NCBI GenBank assembly: GCA_046349915.1
Contig: JAXMBL010000003.1
Span: 1,116,001 to 1,180,000, forward strand
DNA length: 64,000 nt
DNA from: CAIXSC01 sp046349915
Lineage (GTDB): Bacteria > Planctomycetota > Planctomycetia > Pirellulales > Pirellulaceae
Direction of reading: 5' to 3'
Shown here: piece by piece, positions 58,762 through 64,000 of the stretch
How the letters are laid out: every line of letters begins with the position of its first letter
How positions within the stretch are numbered: position 1 is the stretch's first letter
Notes under the pieces: generated by a model
What the model saw: the letters and a program-made list of their open reading frames with translations, nothing else
Database searches by the model: none
What the model was told of the DNA's origin: nothing
Translations under genes and position numbers: made by a program

Positions 58762-60852
58762 TCATCGTCGCAACAAATACATCCGACCATCCTCGGCGCC
58801 CCCCAGAAATTCCGGGACGCCGTCGCCGTCGAAATCTACCACCGTGGGACTCACGTCATGCCCCTCGATGTTCTGTTGAGCCAGCGTACCCGCTCGCTCA
58901 AAACGCCATTTGCCCGCTTGCATGCCCAGGCCGCGGTAGAGATCGGCGTTGGCGGAATTAACCAGCAGGTCGAGTTGTCCATCGCGATCCCAGTCGACGA
59001 CCGCCAATTTGCGTCGCCCGCTTCCTCCCGCCTCGCGTGGATTCAGACGCAATGGCTCCCCGGCATGATCCTTGAAGACTCGCCGAGGTGGTGACAGCGT
59101 TACTTGACCCGCGTTTCGCGCTCGTTCGAACAACGCGAGATAGCCTTCGACATCGAGCATGGCGAGATCGACGAGTCCGTCGCCCGTGAAGTCATGAACC
59201 ACGGGGGTCGTGCGCCATTGAGTGACGAGTTCTCGACCCTGGGGATTCCACCAAGTCCAGCGTGGTTTCGGCGGCGTTGATTCCCACGCGACTTCGATCG
59301 GCGCGGCAGCCGCCAGCCGAGGCTCGCGACGAGTCCCCACATTGCGAAACCAGACCACTCGACCCCAAATGGAATTGACGACGAGATCTGGCAATCCATC
59401 GCCATCCCAATCCGCGACATTGAGCGTCGTGTAACCCCACTTGGCCTCGGCCGGCCCTTGAACACTCCCCTGATGTCCGGCCTGGATGCGAATCACTTTG
59501 TTATCCGCCGTCAATCTCCGCGGGGCCGCCCACCGCGGAGGCGACACGGCAGGGCCGCTTAGATTTTCAAACCACTCGATGTAGCCCGCCGTATTGCCTG
59601 AAACGATGTCGATATCGCCATCGCCGTCCCAATCACAGCCGTAGGGAGTTGCCAGCGCGCCGCACTTCAATGTGTCGGCGACCTGCTGAAAATAGCGGGG
59701 CGCCAAGAAGATCGGGGTCTGGTCCGCGTGGAATTTTCCGGTGTTCTCCACCAAGGCCACTCGCCCGTCTTCGTCTCCCACGATCAGATCGTGGTCGCCG
59801 TCGCGATCCCAATCGAACGCGACCGGCACGATCATCTCCAGATCCATCGCCAGCGGCTCGCCATTCGCAAGTCGCAACCGCTTGCCCGCGGCGTATCGAG
59901 GAGATTTTCGGTCGCCGACGTTGGTGAAGTAAGTGAAACCATCGAGAAACTCGCCGCACAGCAGGTCGAGATCGCCGTCGTTGTCCCAGTCGACGAAGTT
60001 GGGCGATGGGCATCCGAAGACATCAACCGGACGATCAGCGGCCATGACCTTTACAGGAGCAGCGTACTGTGGCTCGGGCGTTGTGCGCGAGTTGCGCAGC
60101 CAATAGACGAATCCATGCAGGGGGCCGTGCGTCCATCGTCCCTCTGAATCCCAGGCATCGTCCCAACCGTATTCGCTCCAGTCTTCGATTCCCACGACCA
60201 GGTCGAGTGCGCTGTCGCCATCGAAATCGACGTATCGCCACTGGTTGTGTCGGACCTTCGGGCCTTTGGGTTGACGCCCGACAAGTTCGTGAAAGTTCGG
60301 CTTCACCGGCAACGAGGTTCGCTCAGCGAGTCCCTGCTTGGCGAATCGCGGGTACTCGTATCCAGGCGACAAGACTCGTAGCTCCCCCTCGATATAACTC
60401 GGCATCACATAGTGCACGGTGGAACTGAGGCGGCGACCTGGACGAAAGACGGGGAACTTGTCGCGCGCTGTATCGCCCGTGGTGTTCTCGAAAATCCACA
60501 CCCCATTCGATGGCTTATCGGGGCACGAAACCAATAAGTCGAAGTCGCCATCGCTATCGGCGTCCCATGGCACGGGCCAAGCCCAAAGACCGACGCCCAG
60601 ATCGACGACTAAGCCAGGGTGGTTGTACGGGAGTTGTTCAAGACGACCTCGCGAAACCTGCTCCGCGGTGGTGGTTCCTGGAGTCGGTTTTTTGGGGACA
60701 GACTTGTCGAGCTTGGGCTTCTCTTGTCCCAAGGCAGAGATGCATGTCAGCAGGACCGTTAGAGCAGCGAGTTGCCCGAGTAGGCGCTCAGGCCTGGCCC
60801 GTGAGGCTGCGAACTCGAAGAAGGAGCGGTTCAATTCCCTAGCGATACGCAT
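58762..60852 (-). CDS. Exported FG-GAP/VCBS repeat protein (nine calcium-binding repeats)
   Basis: This 696-residue protein starts at ATG 60852 (AGGAG seven bases upstream) with a signal peptide (LGQLAALTVLLTCISALGQ). Nine repeats of the DxDxDGxxD type can be read, for example DADSDGDFDLLVS, DWDNDGDLDLLCG, DWDRDGDHDLIVG, DWDGDGDIDIVSG, DFTGDGLVDLAML and DFDGDGVPEFLGG. The repeats likely fold into a beta-propeller with calcium in each blade, as in integrin alpha subunits. Role: probable surface carbohydrate or protein binding. No catalytic domain is present. Confidence 0.93.
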   Translation of the reverse strand: MRIARELNRSFFEFAASRARPERLLGQLAALTVLLTCISALGQEKPKLDKSVPKKPTPGTTTAEQVSRGRLEQLPYNHPGLVVDLGVGLWAWPVPWDADSDGDFDLLVSCPDKPSNGVWIFENTTGDTARDKFPVFRPGRRLSSTVHYVMPSYIEGELRVLSPGYEYPRFAKQGLAERTSLPVKPNFHELVGRQPKGPKVRHNQWRYVDFDGDSALDLVVGIEDWSEYGWDDAWDSEGRWTHGPLHGFVYWLRNSRTTPEPQYAAPVKVMAADRPVDVFGCPSPNFVDWDNDGDLDLLCGEFLDGFTYFTNVGDRKSPRYAAGKRLRLANGEPLAMDLEMIVPVAFDWDRDGDHDLIVGDEDGRVALVENTGKFHADQTPIFLAPRYFQQVADTLKCGALATPYGCDWDGDGDIDIVSGNTAGYIEWFENLSGPAVSPPRWAAPRRLTADNKVIRIQAGHQGSVQGPAEAKWGYTTLNVADWDGDGLPDLVVNSIWGRVVWFRNVGTRREPRLAAAAPIEVAWESTPPKPRWTWWNPQGRELVTQWRTTPVVHDFTGDGLVDLAMLDVEGYLALFERARNAGQVTLSPPRRVFKDHAGEPLRLNPREAGGSGRRKLAVVDWDRDGQLDLLVNSANADLYRGLGMQAGKWRFERAGTLAQQNIEGHDVSPTVVDFDGDGVPEFLGGAEDGRMYLLRR

Positions 60853-60942
60853 CGAGATAACTCCTGCGCGAAGTAAGTCGCCTGGGAGGCGAAGAACGGC
60901 CGTCCAGGCTCGCCATCCCCACTTCGCGGATGTTCCGAGAGC

Positions 60943-60969
60943 CCCTCGACGAGCAGCGCTCGTCGAGGG
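60943..60969. other. Perfect hairpin between two minus-strand genes
   Basis: CCCTCGACGAGC-AGC-GCTCGTCGAGGG, a 12-bp stem with three-base loop, 20 bp after the Gfo/Idh/MocA stop. No T run, so either an RNA processing or stability signal or a repeat. Confidence 0.6.
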
Positions 60970-60988
60970 AGTCAGCACTCGCGGAACG

Positions 60989-62329
60989 TTAGACTCGCGG
61001 AATCTCGAAGCCTTCGCGCGGCTTACGAGCAAACAGGGCGGCAGCTTGGTCGTCGCCGACAATTTGCTCGGCCTTCGGATCCCACTTGATGACGCGATTG
61101 AATCGCGCGGCAATGGCGGCCAAGTGGCACGTTCCCATCGCTTGAACGTGAGTGTTCACGTCGGAGACGGTTTGTCCCCCTTCCTTGATGCAGCGATAGA
61201 AGTTTTGCTTGTGACCCTCGAACGGCTTGCCCTTGTACAAGCGAACGAGATCCTCGGCGGTGAACTTGTCCTTATCCCAGTTCTCGTCGATCGGCGTGCC
61301 GGTGATCTTGCCTCGATTGACGAACAGGCGGCCCTTGGTTCCTTCGAACAGGATGCCATTGTCGCCGCGGCTCGTGACGGTCATCTCAATGCCCGACGGG
61401 TACGTGCACTTCACGGCGTAGTCGTGAGCCGTGTTGTAGTGATCGTCGATCGTCGGGTAACCATCTTTGTATGGAACCGGATGCTTGGCGTCGGTGCCGT
61501 CAATGGTGGTCGGCCCCATGCCATCCTGGTCGGCGCCAATCGCCCAAGTGGCGATGTCGACGTGATGAGCACCCCAGTCGGTGAACTTGCCGCCCGAATA
61601 CTCGTACCACCAACGGAATTGGTAGTGGCAACGCTTGTCGATATAGTCGACCTTCGGCGCTTGGCCCAGCCACATGTCCCAGTTCAGATGCGTGGGCGGG
61701 GTCGACTTCTTGAAGGGGCCTCCAACGTCGCCGCCATTGATGCCGACAGTGATTTTCTTGATGTCCCCCAGCAGGCCCTTCTGAACCATGTTCACCGCTC
61801 GCAGGAAGCGATCCCGATCGCTGCGTTGCTGCGTTCCAATCAGGAAAACTCGGTCCGAGTACTTCTTGCAGGCATTGCGAATGAGTTGGTTCTCTTCGAG
61901 CGTCAGCGTCAGCGGCTTCTGGCAGAAGACGTGCTTGCCCGCTTGCAACGCTTCGATCGCGATCTTCACGTGCCAGTGGTCGGGCGTCACGATGCTGACG
62001 ACGTCAATATCCTTGCGTTCCAGTACTTTGCGGTAGTCCGTGTAGACATCGGCTTTCCCCTTGCCGATTCGCATATCGGCCTTTGCACGATCGGCGTGAT
62101 TCGAATCGACATCGCAGACAGCCACGATGTCGCCAAACCCGCTGTGCTGATGAGCGTCTCCGGTTCCCATGCTGCCGACGCCAATGCAGCCGATTACGGG
62201 GCGATCATTCTTCGCTTGATTGGCGAAGGCCGGTTGAGACCAGGCAAAATAAGGCGTTACTGCTCCGGCGGTTGCCAGGGCGGCCGACGACTTGACGAAG
62301 TCGCGGCGAGACAAATGGGATCGTTGCAT
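60989..62329 (-). CDS. Tat-exported Gfo/Idh/MocA family oxidoreductase
   Basis: This 446-residue protein starts at ATG 62329 with AAGGAAA upstream; a longer open frame to 62473 is not needed. Tat signal SRRDFVKSSAALATAGAVTP. Rossmann core VIGCIGVGSMGTGDAHQHS binds NAD(P). Where the family has EKP the sequence reads CQKPLTLT, so the Glu is replaced by Gln while the catalytic Lys stays. WGAHHVDIATWAIG carries the His of the second domain. Substrate unknown; its neighbours suggest sugar modification outside the cytoplasm. It is only distantly similar to the copy at 31942. Confidence 0.93.
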   Translation of the reverse strand: MQRSHLSRRDFVKSSAALATAGAVTPYFAWSQPAFANQAKNDRPVIGCIGVGSMGTGDAHQHSGFGDIVAVCDVDSNHADRAKADMRIGKGKADVYTDYRKVLERKDIDVVSIVTPDHWHVKIAIEALQAGKHVFCQKPLTLTLEENQLIRNACKKYSDRVFLIGTQQRSDRDRFLRAVNMVQKGLLGDIKKITVGINGGDVGGPFKKSTPPTHLNWDMWLGQAPKVDYIDKRCHYQFRWWYEYSGGKFTDWGAHHVDIATWAIGADQDGMGPTTIDGTDAKHPVPYKDGYPTIDDHYNTAHDYAVKCTYPSGIEMTVTSRGDNGILFEGTKGRLFVNRGKITGTPIDENWDKDKFTAEDLVRLYKGKPFEGHKQNFYRCIKEGGQTVSDVNTHVQAMGTCHLAAIAARFNRVIKWDPKAEQIVGDDQAAALFARKPREGFEIPRV

Positions 62330-62634
62330 GCGGGCATTTCCTTGCAGATGGAGGTTGGGTGACCATGACTGCCAAGCGGGCCACGCTGTATCGCGAGAGC
62401 GAGTCGAGACACTGGGAGTGGTGCGCGGAGTCGTGAATGCCCTCAGTGTGCGTGCCGAGTGGGGGGATTGCAAGCGGGGCGAATGGGCCGGGATAGCCGC
62501 GGCGGCTGTCGAGTGTTAACTTGCTCGGTTCCGAGACGCCTCATGACACGTCTCGATTGACGCGCCGCCGCCAAATTGCGCGGCGTCACTGAGGGTCCAT
62601 ATCAAGGTTCCATCGTCCCCCGTTGAGGCGCAAG

Positions 62635-64000
62635 ATGCCGGATTCCTTCTTATTTTCCGCTTTGGATCGCCGGCAGTGGCAACGTTGCTGTTTAGGGGCT
62701 GCGGCCGCCGCGGTCGCCGGAGACCCCAGTTTCCTGATGCCTCGCCTGGGCCAGGCACAGGAGCGACCCCGGCTTGCGCCTCTCAATCGCTTCCCCCGCA
62801 TCATGCAGGAATTCTACGAAGCGCGACTCGCCGAGATCGAAAGCCTAGCCGCTCAGCGACGAGATGCGTTGAAGACCAAGGAGGACGCCGAATCCTATGT
62901 GCGACAGGTGCGCGAGTCCATTCGGGAGTCGTTCGGGCCGGAACCGGAACGCAGCCCGCTGAACGCGCGAGTGACTCGCGTCGTCGAAAGGGAAGCTTAC
63001 CGAATCGAGAACGTGATTCTTGAGAGTCGTCCCAACTTCTTCGTAACTGGAAATCTGTACTTGCCGAAAAACTCGCCCCTTCCCGCGCCGGGGGTGGTTG
63101 GAGTTTGTGGTCATTCGGCCAATGGCAAGGCGGAAAAGGCCTACCAGTCGTTTGTCCAGTCGCTGGCTCGCCGCGGTTACGTGGCACTGATCATCGACCC
63201 GATCGGGCAGGGCGAACGACTGCAGTATGTCGATGATAAACTGAAACCGCGTCGTGGCGTCGGAGTCTCTGAACACCTCTACGCAGGGAATCAGCAGTTC
63301 TTGGTGGGCGAGTTTTTTGGAGCTTGGCGAGCGTGGGATGGCATTCGGGCCCTCGACTACCTGCTAACTCGACCAGAAGTCGATCCGCGACGAGTCGGAG
63401 TGACGGGAAACTCAGGCGGCGGCACGCTAACGACATGGCTCGCGGGACTTGACCGTCGCTGGTCCATGGCGGCCCCTTCTTGCTTCGTCACGACGTTTCG
63501 CCGCAATCTGGAGAATGAACTCCCCGCGGATACCGAGCAGTGTCCGCCCAAGGCGTTGGCCTTCGGGCTCGACCACGCCGATTTTCTTGCGGCGATGGCG
63601 CCTAAGCCCTTGCTGATCTTGGCGAAAGAACGGGATTACTTTGACGTGCGAGGATCAATGGAGGCCTACGAGCGACTCAAGCGTCTCTACACGCTGCTGG
63701 GAGCGCCCGATAATGTGGGCCTGTTCATCGGTCCCACCGAGCATGGCTACTCGCAAGAGAACCGTGAGGCGATGTACGAGTGGTTCCATCGAGCCGCCGG
63801 GATCGACCAGCCAGGGAAGGAGCCTGAACTAACGCTTGAATCCGACGAAACACTCACATGCACTCGGCTGGGACAAGTCGCGGAGTTGAACGGGAAGACC
63901 GTTTTCTCGTTCACTAAGGAGAAGTCCGAAAAACTACGACGCGACCGGCCAGCTTTGCGCGGCGCGGAACTTCGCGACGCCGTTGTACGTACTTTGCGGT
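62635..64000 (+). CDS. Exported acetylxylan-esterase-like hydrolase (3' end outside window)
   Basis: The frame runs from ATG 62635 to the window edge without a stop (455 residues visible). The N-terminus MPDSFLFSALDRRQWQRCCL then Ala-rich stretch looks like a Tat or Sec signal. The alpha/beta-hydrolase domain has GVCGHSANGK, IIDPIGQGER, nucleophile Ser260 in VTGNSGGGTL, Asp334 in KERDYFDVRG and His370 in PTEHGYSQEN. The visible linker after about residue 400 resembles the region that joins the two domains in the esterase at 34591, so a second domain is expected beyond the window. Likely polysaccharide deacetylation. A GAGG element lies ten bases upstream of the ATG. Confidence 0.85.
   Translation, partial: MPDSFLFSALDRRQWQRCCLGAAAAAVAGDPSFLMPRLGQAQERPRLAPLNRFPRIMQEFYEARLAEIESLAAQRRDALKTKEDAESYVRQVRESIRESFGPEPERSPLNARVTRVVEREAYRIENVILESRPNFFVTGNLYLPKNSPLPAPGVVGVCGHSANGKAEKAYQSFVQSLARRGYVALIIDPIGQGERLQYVDDKLKPRRGVGVSEHLYAGNQQFLVGEFFGAWRAWDGIRALDYLLTRPEVDPRRVGVTGNSGGGTLTTWLAGLDRRWSMAAPSCFVTTFRRNLENELPADTEQCPPKALAFGLDHADFLAAMAPKPLLILAKERDYFDVRGSMEAYERLKRLYTLLGAPDNVGLFIGPTEHGYSQENREAMYEWFHRAAGIDQPGKEPELTLESDETLTCTRLGQVAELNGKTVFSFTKEKSEKLRRDRPALRGAELRDAVVRTLR

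Noticed and set aside
60419..62362. A 647-codon open frame on the plus strand, opposite the oxidoreductase and FG-GAP genes
   Set aside because: It is antisense to two well-supported genes on the minus strand, has no ribosome binding site or family features, and is explained by the GC-rich codon bias of those genes.
1..64000. CRISPR arrays, tRNA or rRNA genes, insertion sequences, prophage or toxin-antitoxin genes
   Set aside because: I looked for regularly spaced repeats, tRNA T-loops, transposase motifs and phage genes and found none that hold up.

Overview
The window reads as a chromosomal segment of a planctomycete, most likely a Pirellulales-type member of Planctomycetota. The evidence is a GC-rich sequence carrying a DUF1559 prepilin-like protein, many Tat- or Sec-exported proteins (two Gfo/Idh/MocA oxidoreductases, a sugar isomerase-like TIM barrel, a sulfatase, SGNH and acetylxylan-esterase-like hydrolases, an FG-GAP repeat protein, an eight-EF-hand protein), a split glycine dehydrogenase (GcvPA/GcvPB), and small FHA/ECF/anti-sigma regulators beside housekeeping genes. 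I see no phage, transposase, CRISPR array, rRNA or tRNA gene.

Layout. 0-5 kb: the end of one HAE1-type RND pump and a complete second one, then a small zinc-ribbon membrane protein. 5.7-9.2 kb: enoyl-ACP reductase (fabI) and a SWIM/SNF2 helicase. 9.3-12.3 kb (minus): a Tat-exported putative deacetylase-fold protein, a lipoprotein and a DUF1559 protein. 12.3-16.1 kb (minus): a TetR - DevC-like permease - ATPase - HlyD-type adaptor operon, with a promoter holding two copies of an 11-bp palindrome that look like TetR operators. 16.3-18.8 kb (minus): a one-chain fusion of an SGNH esterase and a YtcJ-like amidohydrolase. 18.9-24.2 kb: gcvT-gcvH-gcvPA-gcvPB and a lipoate/octanoate transferase that could modify GcvH. 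24.4-26.7 kb: FHA protein, ECF sigma and its zinc-finger anti-sigma. 27.0-30.7 kb: a small protein, a terminator, then rpmJ-rpsM-rpsK-rpoA-rplQ closed by an intrinsic terminator. 30.8-40.3 kb: putative metallopeptidase, tiny secreted peptide, Gfo/Idh/MocA enzyme, DUF2007/zinc-ribbon protein, two-domain esterase, EF-hand protein, a gene-free stretch with several hairpins, a FlgM-like protein and a Fur regulator. 40.3-49.8 kb: purB, a PfkB-type kinase (KdgK-like), an HD phosphohydrolase, a secreted DUF3352-like protein, a primary-type sigma-70 factor and an SGNH hydrolase. 49.9-55.5 kb: a three-gene operon (tandem alpha/beta hydrolase, APP1/DUF2183 phosphatase, a 713-residue unknown). 55.5-64 kb: sulfatase, YbaK deacylase, TIM-barrel isomerase, FG-GAP protein, Gfo/Idh/MocA oxidoreductase and an acetylxylan-esterase-like hydrolase running off the right edge; five of these six are exported and together suggest extracytoplasmic handling of sulfated or acetylated polysaccharides.

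The most unusual signals are non-coding. Short tandem repeats of 14-16 bp sit at or just after stop codons (rpsK, rpoA, rplQ, flgM-like), in one intergenic region and in frame inside the anti-sigma gene. There is also a chain of hairpins in the 850-bp gene-free stretch upstream of the flgM-like gene, a 33-bp-arm inverted repeat upstream of purB, and three other compact hairpins that may be dispersed genomic repeats. Among proteins, the SGNH-amidohydrolase fusion and the esterase whose second hydrolase domain has lost its nucleophile serine stand out.
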